From the NCBI GenBank assembly GCA_030770535.1, contig JASVEC010000010.1, positions 1,116,001-1,180,000 on the forward strand: a DNA stretch of 64,000 nt, read 5' to 3'. Positions 1-11,699 of this stretch are shown here, one piece after another. This DNA is from Batkoa obscura (taxonomy: Eukaryota > Entomophthoromycota > Entomophthoromycetes > Entomophthorales > Batkoaceae). The translations under genes and the position numbers were made by a program. Position 1 is the first letter of the stretch. Each line of letters starts with the position of its first letter. Below the pieces are notes generated by a model that saw only the letters and a program-made list of their open reading frames with translations, was not told where the DNA came from and did no database searches.

Positions 1-1729
1 TCGTTTAATTGACTACGCATCATTTCACTCTCTCTACGTAGGCGATTCATTTCTTCTTGATGAGCTACATTTAATCGATTGAGTTCTGCTTGTGCACGAT
101 CACGTTCAGTAGCCATTTGAGTGACCTGTGCTGCTTTGGTTTGGGTCTCATGTTTCATTCTTTCCATAGCTCTGACAGCTTCACCAGCTTGACCCAATTT
201 AGATGTAGCTTGTTTATATTTATTCAATAGATCCAAATGTTCTTGACGTAATTGAGCATAGGATTTAGCTAAAACTTCATATTTTGATTTCCACATATTT
301 ACTTGATCTTCCAATGATTTTAGCATGGCAGTACTATTTTGTTCCTGTTGGTTTAATTGAATTGTTTTTAATTGAATTTCCCTTTCAAGTTGTTGACTTC
401 TGCCCTGATTTTGCTGATATAAAAGTTGATCTCTTTCATGTCTCGCTCTTAAATTAAATATCTCTTGTTCAAGCTCTTGTAATCGACCATGAACTTGTCT
501 TTGAATTTGGTTTTGTTGCATTCTTTGGAGTTCTTCTTGTTCTCTTTTCTGTTGTTGGATGAGTTGATCCTCATAAGCACGCTGCTGTTCTTCATAAGCT
601 CTTTGTTGCTGTAAACGTTCTTGCTCCATCCTTTGTTGTAATAAAATTGAATTTTGCTTTTCTTGTTGTAACCTTTCATATTCTTTTTGTTGTTGTAAAA
701 GAAACTCTTGACTCATTTCGGGTAAAGGTGCTGGTGGTGGTGGTGTTGACACATTACGAGTAACTTCAAGTCTGCGACTTGGTTCTCCAGGTACAAAAGA
801 GGGTGGATCTTTTGACAATTCAGGGACGGTAATTAAGGAGGTAAGGTATCTAATTTGTGAACACTCAAAATAAAATTGACGATTATTTTCATGAAGCTCA
901 TAAAACTTATTTTTTAATGGTACTAAAGCTTCTTTGATTTCAATTGATTGATACATAGCTGTAAGCATAGATTTTATAAATGTATAAATAGCAAATGACT
1001 CTTGAACTAATGGTACTAAACAAGATATCTTACACTCATTATTTGGGGATCCGCCAAGTGAGCGAAATACTTGTCGATGGAAACCATCTTGACGTTCAGC
1101 TAGTGAAATTAATTGTCCAATAGTTTCATAACCTGCATTTGGATCTGATACACCTCGCATACTTAAATAATCGTCATAATCAAAGTTAGCAGGAAACTCT
1201 GGATTTTGACGATGAAAGTCAAGTTTATTAAGTATATACTCAATATAACCACGAATCAATGGACCATAGCCAAAATTATCATTCGAAAATAAATTACGTC
1301 CTAAACTTTGAATAAAACTAACTTCGTTAAAACTTTCTCTTAAGACCTAATCGAATTTTAATTAATATTGTCTTTTCTAGTTTAAGTTCTATTTACATTT
1401 GGATGCCCATCACGAATAACTTTATGGATGGTAATTAAAGCTTTAAAACATTGAACTTCGTCTGAACTTAAAGGCTGTGATTGCATACCAGACCAAAAAG
1501 AACGAGAAGATTTGAAGTCTTGAGTGAATACGATACAAGCTAAAATATAAAAAAAACTTCATTAAACCCTACTACTAACAAAAAAGTTAAAAAATATCCA
1601 CTTACTTCTAACATGTTTTTGCTTTGGCGCACTTTCTTCAATACTCGTTGCCTTTTTAATGGCTTGAGCTAACTCTTGTTCCGCTTTATTCGGATCAATC
1701 TGTCGACTGGATAATGAATTACTAAACAT
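1..1729 (-). CDS. SLA2: Sla2/HIP1-type endocytic adaptor, 5' part (ANTH domain and coiled coil)
   Basis: Partial gene: the C-terminal part lies beyond the left edge. Exons read on the minus strand are 1729-1606, 1539-1397 and 1346-<1, with introns of 66 and 50 bases; the joins are in frame. About 537 residues are visible. The protein starts MFSNSLSSRQIDPNKAEQEL and has an N-terminal ANTH domain (residues about 10-280) with the family's lysine-rich PIP2-binding start and GHPNV-LRES junction. A Pro-rich linker (near base 735) follows, then a Gln/Glu/Arg-rich coiled coil (bases about 720 down to 1). In the family, Sla2 links PIP2 membrane and clathrin coat to actin during endocytosis. The THATCH/I-LWEQ actin-binding domain expected at the C terminus is not in the window. 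An upstream in-frame ATG at 1780 exists, but the 1729 start gives the conserved N terminus. Confidence 0.9.
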
Positions 1730-2144
1730 TAAAAAAATAAAATAACACTTTTGAAAAATAAAAATTCTTTTTTGTTTCACTTCTTGACTTTAAAAACTGA
1801 GTTAAAATTGATTGGTTAAATTTATTGATCTCCAATCAATTCAATGTTCGATTTTATTATATTGCAAGCTGAGAAGTGGTATATCAGCTATAAATAGGTT
1901 GAGGTTATTTTATCATTTGATGCAGTTTATTTCAAACTTCCGATTAGAAGTATTAATAATCTGAATAATATAGCATAATCAGAACCATATTAGGTAAGGT
2001 ATGCTAAAGAAATTAAGTGTCATTTCGATGTAACAATGACTTTAATAATGACTAAAACCAATGACGTTGATATTAAATAATTTGGTAGAAGAGTATAAAA
2101 AAGATGAAAAATCACTAACATTGATAAGAAAAAAAGAAAACAAT
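1730..2144. other. Divergent intergenic region
   Basis: 415 bases between two divergently transcribed genes. It probably holds both promoters. I see no further gene, only AT-rich sequence. Confidence 0.5.
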
Positions 2145-2536
2145 ATGAGAAGTTTATTATTAAAGTCAAGAAACTATTCGAAAGTATCATCCATCAGTAA
2201 CAATTTAAGATGTTACTCAGTTTTAAATATGTTTGATGAAATTAAAGGCAGTACTAAGGGCAGCAGTAGTAAAGGTAACTTGAATTTATTTTGTATAATT
2301 TTTTATTTACTGTTTTTCTAAAATAGTTAAGAAAAGTGAAATTATGAAAGAACATAAAGAATGGGACATCGAAAATGCCACAGACTCAGAAGAAATAGTA
2401 ATTCATAATAATATATAATACGATAACAACAATTGACGATCAATGGTAGGTAAAAGCCGAATTTGAAAATACAAGAAATATCGATGAGCTTAAAAGAGAT
2501 ACCGTAGAACATCTAAAGAAAACGCATAAACAATAA
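2145..2536 (+). CDS. Small predicted mitochondrial protein, function unknown
   Basis: Three exons, 2145-2274, 2327-2397 and 2450-2536, join in frame to 95 residues. The N terminus (MRSLLLKSRNYSKVSSISNN) is rich in Arg, Ser and Leu and lacks acid residues, as expected for a mitochondrial presequence. The rest is charged and helical, with the segment WDIENATDSEEIVKAE spanning an exon junction and a Lys-rich C terminus. I have a loose memory of small fungal mitochondrial proteins with a similar ENAT-SE-VKAE segment but cannot name the family. An in-frame ATG exists at 2061; I chose 2145 because it puts the presequence at the N terminus and avoids an acidic leader. Confidence 0.65.
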
Positions 2537-2584
2537 ACTGTATTTAAATAAAAGCTTATTTTTTATTATGTTTTTATTATTATT

Positions 2585-3548
2585 TTATTTTGTCATATGC
2601 CTTTTACCAAAACAAATTAAAATGATAAAAGAAGCTAACGAAATTAAAGCAATATTCCATAGATAACCTATACTATCAATAAAAATACCAGTAGAAGGAA
2701 TTAATGGGAAGGAAGCTCTTAAAGCAGGGGTAGCAAATAGGATAGAAAGGCTCAAAGGCAACATAGGATCATCAACACTTCTTTTTAGTAATAGAACTTG
2801 CAAAGATAAAGCAAAAAAAGATAACGAAATTCCCCATAATAATAAAATTAAGAAAATGGAAAATAATTTAACAATGGAATCTCTTTGTATAACAATATTA
2901 TAAGTTGTATTTGATTCATTTTCTTCCGTTATTATATTAGTAGTAAAAGTTAATGGTAATGACAAATACTTTAGTTTGTTCAATAGTAATAAATCTTCCT
3001 TTTCATCCATTATTATTGTTTTTAAATTACATTTGTAATTATCAAAAGGATACATTAATTCACTACCAGCTATTATAGAAGTTCGAATATGTTTATCACT
3101 AAAATAAAATCAATTAATGTATTGTTAACTAATATAAAATAATAAACTAATACAAATTAAAATTTTCATCTTTTTTAAAATCATATTGTTCTTCATTTAA
3201 TATGATAGTTAATTTTTGTTTTAATTGTTTATTATTGTTATCTTCAAAATATTCCTCTCCTAATTTCAACTTAACTTTTAACTCACAAGTTCTAGAATTC
3301 GTATCTACTTTAATTAGATGAATCATTGGAGCAATGCTCTTCCCATTACTATTATCATTTTTACTATTATCACTATTACTAAACCTCTCTATGTCTGGTA
3401 AATTACTATTATTGATAACAAAAAAATAAAAATTTAATAATAAGATTAATTGAAACATAAAAAACATTATTATTATTATACTAACTTTTAACCTTATTCT
3501 TTCATACCATCGTTTATTGGGATTATTGTTAGTTAGTATTGAAAGCAT
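2585..3548 (-). CDS. DUF4436-like membrane protein
   Basis: Two exons, 3548-3154 and 3098-2585, joined across a 55-base intron, give 302 residues. There is an N-terminal TM segment (about residues 23-48). An extracytoplasmic domain follows, carrying Asn/Ser-rich sequence and the motif YPFDNYKC, which I associate with DUF4436 proteins. Three hydrophobic segments fill the C-terminal 120 residues. The function of this family is not known to me. The 3' end faces the small mitochondrial gene, only 48 bases away (convergent). Confidence 0.7.
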
Positions 3549-3924
3549 TTTTCAGGGTGAATATTGATGAGTGTTGAAGGTTGGGTATAAGTTAATAAGA
3601 AAACAATTGAAAAGAAAAGAAATAAAGCTATTTTTTTGAGTTTTGAAAGTTTTTAGGACTTTTCTATAGAACAAGCTAAATATAGTAAAAATCAACACTT
3701 AAATTCATAACTTAATAGATTAAGAATAAATTAGCTATTTTTTATTTTTTTGAATACTTTAATTTCAATTACAACGAAAGCAATACCAATTAAAAATAAC
3801 AACTACTAAACTGACACTTTAAACTCCATTCAAAAATCTTAAAGCTTTAATTCTCAACCTAAAATAAAAACTCAACTCTATTTTAAAAAAACCATTTTTT
3901 ATTTCTTTTCTCATAAAAAATTAA
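3549..3924. other. Divergent intergenic region
   Basis: 376 bases between a minus-strand and a plus-strand gene, presumably both promoters. AT-rich, with no gene seen. Confidence 0.5.
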
Positions 3925-4631
3925 ATGATTCTACTGAACGACGATTCGAATTCCACCGCCACAGACTCCACAGCTGTTTTAATAGCCAACACTAATTTAG
4001 ATCCCATCACATTCACTCAATATAAAGACGAGTCTCAATTACCTGATATAATGAGTTTAATAAGTAAAGATTTAAGTGAACCATATTCTATCTTTACTTA
4101 TCGCTATTTTTTATTTAATTGGCCACAGTTAGCTTATTTAGTAAGAGCTTACCATCCTTTTAATTTATACATGACATTAATTTGAAATTATTACTATTAT
4201 AACTAGGCCCATGATATTAATGGCACTTTAGTTGGTGTTGTTGTCGCAAAATTGGATACGCATAAAGAGCGAAAAAGAGGATATATAGCTATGCTGGCTG
4301 TAGACGCTAGGTTCAGGAAAAGAGGAATAGGTAAATATACCCTTTAATTTTATAATACCATACACGAGCATTCAGCTAATTTCTCCTTTTGTTATATTTT
4401 GCTTTTTCTTCTTATTTACTTAATGCTCTTTTTATAGGCTCTAAACTGGTCCAACGTAGCATCCAATCCATGGTTGAAAATGAAGCAGATGAAGTAGTTT
4501 TAGAAGCTGAAGCAAGCAATTTAGGTGCTTTAGCATTATATGAACATTTAGGTTTTATTCGACATAAAAGAATGCATCGGTATTATTTAACTGGAATTGA
4601 TGCTTTTAGATTAAAACTATGGTTAAAATGA
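3925..4631 (+). CDS. NAA30: N-alpha-acetyltransferase, NatC catalytic subunit type
   Basis: Three exons (3925-4140, 4207-4330, 4438-4631) give 177 residues. This is a GNAT-fold enzyme. The first exon has the MAK3-like segment DLSEPYSIFTYRYFL. Exon 2 has the beta4 strand GYIAMLAVDARFRKRGIG, containing the acetyl-CoA pyrophosphate-binding R-x-x-G-x-G/A loop across the exon 2/3 junction. Exon 3 has the family sequence ALALYEHLGFIRHKRMHRYYL. In yeast and humans, NatC acetylates the N-terminal Met of proteins beginning Met-Leu/Ile/Phe/Trp. Length and motif order are as expected for NAA30, though the N-terminal 30 residues are a Ser/Thr/Asp-rich extension. Confidence 0.9.
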
Positions 4632-4809
4632 GTAAGAAGAGACTATGTTGGGATGGGCAAAGAATAAGATTTTTTATAAGTATTTTTTTTCGGATATATT
4701 AGGGAATAAAAGCGAATGATGTAAAAAAAACCAGAAATATAATTTTCAACCTTTAATTATTTTATCACTTTTTCACTCAATTTAATAAAAACACTCAACA
4801 CTCATCAGT

Positions 4810-5961
4810 ATGTCAACACTTCCGAAAAAAACAGCCGTAACAGTTTTTACAGGTTTTTTAGGAGCTGGTAAAACTACAATTTTAATCTCTTTATTAAAAA
4901 ATTTGAATAAAAATATTAATATTGCTATATTAAAAAATGAATTTGGGGATAGCAAAGTGGATAGTAAATTATTACAAATACAAATGGATCGATTAAATCA
5001 AGGCAAATTAGAAGAAAATAATAGTAACAATACTACTAAGGAAGCTACCGAAACTAAAGAAACTAAAGATTCAAAAGATATCATTGATAATAATAACCCT
5101 CCAGCTTCTTTTAAAATCAATGAAATTATAAATGGTTGTTTATGTTGCGTTCTCATCGGTCAACTTAAAACTGGTCTTCTTGATCTCAAAGCCCAATACA
5201 ATCCAGATCTTATTATCATAGAAACGAGTGGTTCCGCTTTTCCAGCTCCTATAGCTTGGCAAATCAAAGAGCTATCTAATAATAACATTTATCTTGATGC
5301 CATCATCACTGTTATTGATTGTGTTAATTTTATGGGTTATGAGGATACTAGTTATACAGCCAAATTACAAGCTCAATATACGGACTTGATTTTATTAAAT
5401 AAATGGCAGTTGGTGGGAGAAAGGGAATTAGATTTGGTCATTGATAAGGTGAATGAGTTGAATGAAGATACAGCTAGAGTCAAGGTAGGTGAAAATGGGG
5501 AAGTGGACAGTAGTTTGGTATTAGGGATCCATAGTCGATTTGGTTATTTGGTTGGGGATATCGGGAAGGGTGATGATGAGCACCATTTTAATGAAGTGGA
5601 ATTGATATTAATTAAAGTTAATCAAGAGGATGGTGTGAGATTTAATAATCAATTAAGAGAATTGGAAGGATTTATTAAAAAATTGAGTAAGGAAGATGTG
5701 TATAGGGTGAAAGGGACCATTGAAAGTGAAGATCAAAAGTACTTAATTAATTTTGCTTTTCAAAGAGGGGAATTTACTTTGGTAGATGAAAAGGAGGCTG
5801 AGACATTAAAATTGAGTAAAATTAAATTAGATTTAACCGTTATGGGTCAAGGGTTGAAAATGTATTTAAAGAAGATAAAACATTTTTTTGAATTTAAAGA
5901 AGAGAATGGGGAACCTATTGAGAATCCAACATTTGTTAAATATTATCCAGTGAAAAGATGA
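4810..5961 (+). CDS. CobW/COG0523 G3E GTPase, ZNG1-like metal chaperone
   Basis: Single exon, 383 residues. The P-loop is GFLGAGKTT (residues 15-23). The metal-binding GCLCC motif is at residues 109-113 (Cys110, 112, 113), and the ETSGSAFP switch-type segment follows. The G4-like segment reads LLNKWQ, so the usual Asp/Glu after NKW is a Gln. The C-terminal half is the CobW C-terminal domain. An acidic, Asn/Thr-rich insert of about 45 residues lies between the second strand and the CxCC motif. In eukaryotes this family delivers zinc to client enzymes such as methionine aminopeptidase; that role here is inferred. It lies 178 bases downstream of NAA30 on the same strand. Confidence 0.9.
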   Translation: MSTLPKKTAVTVFTGFLGAGKTTILISLLKNLNKNINIAILKNEFGDSKVDSKLLQIQMDRLNQGKLEENNSNNTTKEATETKETKDSKDIIDNNNPPASFKINEIINGCLCCVLIGQLKTGLLDLKAQYNPDLIIIETSGSAFPAPIAWQIKELSNNNIYLDAIITVIDCVNFMGYEDTSYTAKLQAQYTDLILLNKWQLVGERELDLVIDKVNELNEDTARVKVGENGEVDSSLVLGIHSRFGYLVGDIGKGDDEHHFNEVELILIKVNQEDGVRFNNQLRELEGFIKKLSKEDVYRVKGTIESEDQKYLINFAFQRGEFTLVDEKEAETLKLSKIKLDLTVMGQGLKMYLKKIKHFFEFKEENGEPIENPTFVKYYPVKR

Positions 5962-6020
5962 AACTAAATAAAAAAAGCATTGTTGTTTAATTAAATTAAA
6001 TTTTAATTTATTTTTTGCTC

Positions 6021-6944
6021 TTATTTTTGTTTATTGCTATTAACCCTTGCTAATCTATAAGGAAGCAACAAATTCCTATTGATAATCTCTTCCTTCTGTT
6101 CAGGAAATTGCTTTACATACCACTCCTTTGTCAGACCAGCCGTGATACTTAAATTCATACCAACAAACAATAAACAAAATATCAATTCTATAGTACTTCC
6201 AAACAATATCATGAAACAAGTATAAATTATGATTTCAAAAAAATAATGTGGGGCAATCGAGTTTCTGAAGTAGGAAATACTAGGCAATTCGTATGCAGAA
6301 GAGGAGGAGATTTTAAGATTGGATAGGTAATAGTGACAATGGTATTGTTGATAATTGGAGTAAAAGAATAAGAGTATGAAGAAATTTTGCATCATGAAAA
6401 GGAGAGATGAAGGTATACTACCAGTGGCAAAGGCAATTTTCTCTTCATTATATTCCATCAATTTTAAAAAACAAGCTAGAATAAAACAAGTGTAATGCAT
6501 CAAACCAAGAATAAAAACTACTATATGCATTTGGACTTTGGAACTTAATTTTTGAATATAAAGGCACTCATACACCCTTCGAGTGAAATGGAAAGGTAAT
6601 AGGAAAGAGAATAAAAAGTAATTAAAATCGAATGGAATTGAAGTGATGAAGAATAGATAGAAATTTAATAGAATAGTCAGTGAGATTGAATAAATGTAAT
6701 AATATTTAAAGGAAGATTTATTTATTGTTAAATTCAAACCAAAGTTGATTAGCTTATGAAAAATTGTATTATTTTCTTTTGTTGTTACTCCTTCAAGTTC
6801 TTTTAACTTTTCTCTAGTTTTACCGTAGTGTGTAATTAATTTAATTTGATCTGGTAAATAACTCATGATTAACATTAATCCAATTTTAATTGTATAAACA
6901 AGTCTAATAAACAACTTAATCTCTTTATAATATTTTACCATCAT
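6021..6944 (-). CDS. Polyprenol reductase-like protein (SRD5A3/Dfg10 type)
   Basis: Single exon, 307 residues with about six hydrophobic segments. The central segment HFTRRVYECLYIQKLSSKVQ, followed by MHIVVFILGLMHY, resembles the Arg-Arg-x-x-Glu-Cys region of polyprenol reductases. The C-terminal part has PHYFFEIIIYTCFM and an NL-ITAGLTKEWY-like stretch, typical of the steroid 5-alpha-reductase fold. In the family, Dfg10/SRD5A3 is ER-resident and acts in polyprenol-to-dolichol conversion for N-glycosylation. The alternative, a very-long-chain enoyl-CoA reductase (Tsc13), is less likely because the region before TM3 matches SRD5A3 better. The start at 6944 is the first ATG. Confidence 0.75.
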   Translation of the reverse strand: MMVKYYKEIKLFIRLVYTIKIGLMLIMSYLPDQIKLITHYGKTREKLKELEGVTTKENNTIFHKLINFGLNLTINKSSFKYYYIYSISLTILLNFYLFFITSIPFDFNYFLFSFLLPFHFTRRVYECLYIQKLSSKVQMHIVVFILGLMHYTCFILACFLKLMEYNEEKIAFATGSIPSSLLFMMQNFFILLFFYSNYQQYHCHYYLSNLKISSSSAYELPSISYFRNSIAPHYFFEIIIYTCFMILFGSTIELIFCLLFVGMNLSITAGLTKEWYVKQFPEQKEEIINRNLLLPYRLARVNSNKQK

Positions 6945-7089
6945 TTTATTTTATAGATTCAGAAGATTAAAAAAAGAAAATAAAAATTTTATTCCAAAAA
7001 TGAGTTTAAAAAATACAAAAAATAAGACTATACAAAAAAGAATGAATTAAAAGAGAGTATGTATATATTAAATTCCACTTTCAATCAGC

Positions 7090-7553
7090 TTAAACAATAA
7101 TACCCCTAATATACTCAATCAATCTCTCTGAATACCTCCCTGGTTCTTCTACTGAGAATTCAAATTGATGTGGTTGAAATGGGAAACCTGAACTATTATT
7201 ATTATTGTTTGGTGCATTAATTGTAGGTGTTGAATGAGGTGTATTGATTTGTTTCACTTTAGTATGTGGTGATGTATGACTACGATGTAATTCTTTATTA
7301 TTACTATTATTGTTATTATTATTTAATTCCGTTTTATTCTTTTTTCTCTTTTCTTCTAACACCCTTTCTTTTTCTAATTCTTCTTCTTCTGGTGATCCAA
7401 ATTTAAGTGCTGTTAAAAAAGGAGAATCTTGAGGTAAAGAAGAAGATATTGATTGTTTACGTAATCTACTTGGATTATTATTGCTATTATTGTTAGCTGA
7501 TACATTAACACTGCTAGTTTTAAAATCTAAAGAATCAGCTGAATTAGGTCTTC

Positions 7554-7593
<40 letters not shown>

Positions 7594-10404
7594 TGGTAAT
7601 TTGGGTAAAAATAAAGGAGTTAAATTGCCTTGTTGATTATTATTACCACCTAATAATCTTGCATTATAACCTTTAATACCTTTTTCTAACCATTTAACAA
7701 TAGTGTATTTTTGCAAAATATCAATTATACCAAAGAAATAAATTTCTTGATTTGGTAATTTAATAGATTTTACACCATCTTTCCAATAATCGTTAACATT
7801 ATAATCTTCAAATTCCAAAAAGGGTGTGTTTTCATTACTAGTTAAATATTGAGTAGGTTGTTCATCACGGACAGGTAATGTACATGCTGGATCAAAATAA
7901 TCATTACTTTCTTTTATTGAACCATTATCATTGCTATTATTGTTATTATTATTTAATTGATTTGGATGTAATATTGAAGTTAATAAATTGGATGCTTGTG
8001 AAATAAAAGGTTGAATTAATGAATTTGGATGAGTATGCGGAGAAGGTAATGGACTATTGTTATTGTTTCTATTAGATATAACTGAAGTTGGCCTTGAGCT
8101 ATTAATTGATTGAGGGGGGGTTAATGTTTGTGATACCTTAAGTTGACTATTACTACTACTATTAAGTTGATTATTATTATTGTTATTGCTATTATTAGTA
8201 ATTCTATGTATTCCTACTAATAATGAATAATCCATAAAAGCAAATTTTTTTAATAAAGCCAAATCATCTTCTAATTGATTTAATAACTTTTGTTTATTTT
8301 TACTACCTAGATGAATTAAATTGGTTTGGCCTTGAAATACTCGATATTGAAAATCTAAATCTTTTAAAGTTAGATGACTAACTTCTTGCTTTCTTTCATT
8401 AATTGTTGGTGGTATATTACTAGTTGATATCGGTAATGTATGTCTTCCTACATTTGATCCTTTAAAATCATATCTTTCATTAATTGTTAGAGGAGTATCA
8501 AATACATTAGCCATTAATACTAAGATCATTTTCTGTGGAAACGCGTCATCAGAAGGTGGTAATATTTGTTGTTGTGATAATGGAAATGATGCTGCTACAG
8601 CTGCTTCCACAGAGTCCATTGAACTGTTATTATTATTGGAATTAGATTTATTTAAACTTGGTGAATTATCTTTTAAATTGGGATTGCTATTATTTAGATT
8701 ATTAAAAGATGCAATTTTTTCAAATGTATACATACCCAGATAACGAGGTAATAAAGTATTTGGATTTCTTCTAATATGGTCTAAATAATCAGGCAAGAAG
8801 TTCTTTAAATTATCTGGTTCTGAATTTCTCAATGTTTTAAACATAAATTTAGCATTATTGCTTGTTAGAAAGAATATAGCTTCTGATTTTCCAGCTGTTG
8901 ATGTTATACTCCCGAAGGGATTTAATAAGGCATCATCAAATTCTTTTAAATTGTAACCAAAACTTTTTCGTATCATTCGGAATGCTATAGGTGCATGATC
9001 AGTAAACTTTACTTTACCATAATTAGGTATTATCCATTCATAATTCATTTCGTTTGTAAAATAATGACGATCTAATAATGATTTGAATAACATATTATTA
9101 TTAACTAGTAATTGTGATTTTTTGCTTTTGTTTTCTTTAGTTTCCCCATTAAACAATACACTATTAGATAGTATTTTATCATTAAATTTTACATTCTTAT
9201 TATTGACTTCATTATTGTTATTGTTACTCTTTTCCTTAGTATTATCCTTATTATCCTTCTCATTACCATTAATACTCTCTTCAATTTTATGAATTCTTTT
9301 AGGTCGATTAGGTATTTTAACTTTATCATCTATAATAAAATAAAATAAACACTAAATCATATAAAATAGACTTACCATCTCCCTTTTCTTCGTTATCCCT
9401 GAACACATCAAAAATGGGCGGCGACGTAGCTCTTTGTTTTAGTTTGTCGATTTTGTTTTTATTCTTTACCAAATCTTTTCCTTTAGTGTCTAATTCATTT
9501 CTATTAATAACGGAGGTTGATCTAGATCTTAAACTATCTCCTGTAATTAATATAGAACCATGACTTGAATATGTAGTTTCCTCATTGGATTTAATTTTAA
9601 TACTCAAATTGTTACTTCCAATTGATGTAGTTGATTTTGTATGTCGATGTCCATATTTGTTCCTTAATATAGTACTATGGTTGAAATGAGGATTATTACT
9701 GGTAAGACTGTTATTATTTCCATTATTTCCACCACTATTATTAGTCATTTCCCATGGATAAAGCGATGAATTTAATGCAATTGTTTCTGGTGATACTTCC
9801 GCATAATATAAACAAGATCTAACTGCATATCTAAGTTGTTGACCTAATGGAGGCTCATTTGAATGTTTTAAAATGGATTTTGCTATTTCTTTTTTACGAT
9901 TAAATTCTTTCCACCGAACTTCACTTTCTAAATTAATATTAGAAATCTCTGGAAATTGGGAAGCTGGTATCGTCGAATAAGTTGAAAATAAATCATCCAT
10001 ATTATTATTTCGAGATAAGGTTAATGGATTTGAGATAGATAGTTTTCGCGGTTCATAGTTATTGAGGAGATCATTAGTACCGTATGAAGGTGTTAATGTA
10101 CCAGAAGATAATCGGTTCAATAAAGGGCCTCTCTCACCTTCTATATCAGTGAAATGACTATCGTATAAAGACCTAATTTAGTTATTATAGGATGAAATTA
10201 TTATTTTTGTAACTATTTAGTTTACCTTATTAATTTACGTCTTGAATACCTTCTATATAAAAAATAGGTAGTGTAACCTAAGACAAATCCAAAGATAATA
10301 AACAAAAAAGAGATATATAAGTTGATATTTTCACTTATATTTAAACTTATTGAATTGGGGTAATTCTCCTTTTTATTATTTTTAATGGCTAATAAACTAA
10401 ACAT
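7090..10404 (-). CDS. Membrane-anchored phosphatidylinositol phosphate kinase
   Basis: Three exons (10404-10226, 10172-9376, 9329-7090) join in frame to 1071 residues. Residues 29-50 form one clear TM segment followed by a basic stop (RRYSRRK). A long Ser/Asn-rich linker contains a conserved block (LGQQLRYAVRSCLYYAEVSP). The PIP kinase domain starts near residue 410. It has GKSEAIFFLTSNNAKFMFKT (nucleotide-binding Lys), the YDFKGSNVGR loop (Leu of the usual DLKGS replaced by Phe), FMDYSLLVGIH, IYFFGIIDILQKY and a C-terminal PGRYSERLIEYI where PIP5Ks have PPxxYAxRF. Two Asn-rich inserts interrupt the kinase. PIP kinases make PI(4,5)P2. In the upstream frame a further hydrophobic stretch precedes the ATG, so more 5' exons are possible. 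Confidence 0.8.
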
Positions 10405-11699
10405 AATGATTAATAACAATTTCTCAAGTTGGACTATACAAAATTATTATTTCTTTTGTTATACTATTGTTATTATTGTACAAACTCTAACTAATTAATG
10501 CAATATTAAGATAAATTTAAAAAAAAGAGAGATAAGGTAAATTTTTATTAAATAGATTTAAAGTGTTATTTTTTTATTTTGGGGAAAAGAAAGAGTGGCA
10601 CCAATCAAGGTAGATTCCAAGTCATGATTATTTCATTGTTGATTTGGTAGTACCCCCTAACTTCAATTTTATTTAATCAAGTGATTGGTAAGTTTTAAAG
10701 ATAATTGATGTTTTTATTATTCCTTATCAAATACGATATCCTTTGTAAAAAAGAATGTTTAAAGTATAAAAGGACGCTATTATTATTTAAATTATATTAC
10801 ACAACTAGTTGATATTTTATTAAATTTCAAATGTCCACTTATCTATTTAATTTTTTTAAGCTCCTTAATTTTTTTTCAAACTCATGAATCTTAAATAATA
10901 ACTAATTTCATTTGTCTCAATTTTGCCCGTTCCCACATTTATTATTTTGTTTTATAATAGCTTTTTGGCTTTTATTCTTAGGTTGATTAAAATCGATAGA
11001 TATCATAATTTGTTGGCTATTATATCGACGGGTTTACCCTTCAAGTCAGAAGCCAATATTGAATTATCATAATCAACTTATTGTTATTATATACTAATAT
11101 TATGACAAATTCCATATACTTGGCAAATCGAATAATTTCTTTAAAAGTACCTTTTTTAAACTCAGCTTTATTTATTAACTTAGGTTTAGGCTTGAGGATC
11201 GGATCTTTTATAAATAAATTTAGTTTTATGTATTTTTAGTTTATACTAGTATAATGTTGATATAATAATTCATTAAGGTTTTAATAATTTAATAGATTTA
11301 ATAAATTAATATTAGCATGTGTTCATAAATGTAAACATTTTATAACTATTTTTAGCTGCTATTTTTAAAACAAGCTGATTTATGTTTGCATATTGAGCTG
11401 AGGCTTAAATTGATGTTATTATACTACTAATAAAAACTTATGTTGTTTAATTTTGGAAAACAATTAGTTTCAAGGCTTTTTATTGTTGTGCAAAACAGTT
11501 TTAAAATATTCAGATGTTTATTTAAAGAATCTATTTTTGTATTGAAAATTCTTGTAAATCTTATTAAACTTTTGAATTGTTAGTAATAGTACAATATTAT
11601 TTATTTTTTAAAACAAATTCTTATTCATTATGATAACTAAAGATAAGTATTGACATAAATTATAATTACTAGATCCAGCTCTAATTATAATAACTAACC
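10405..11699. other. Gene-free stretch
   Basis: About 1.3 kb of AT-rich sequence upstream of the PIP kinase and downstream of the next gene. A CCAAT-like site lies near 10601 (CACCAATCAAGG). No open frame or RNA gene could be supported. Confidence 0.4.

Noticed and set aside
449-1780. Open frames at 449-679 and 1562-1780 as separate genes
   Set aside because: The first is a shadow frame of the Sla2 coiled coil. The second is Sla2 exon 1 with upstream leader and intron read-through.
4632-4809. NAA30 and the CobW gene as a co-transcribed unit
   Set aside because: Same strand and 178 bases apart, but fungal nuclear genes are normally separate units and nothing here shows joint transcription.
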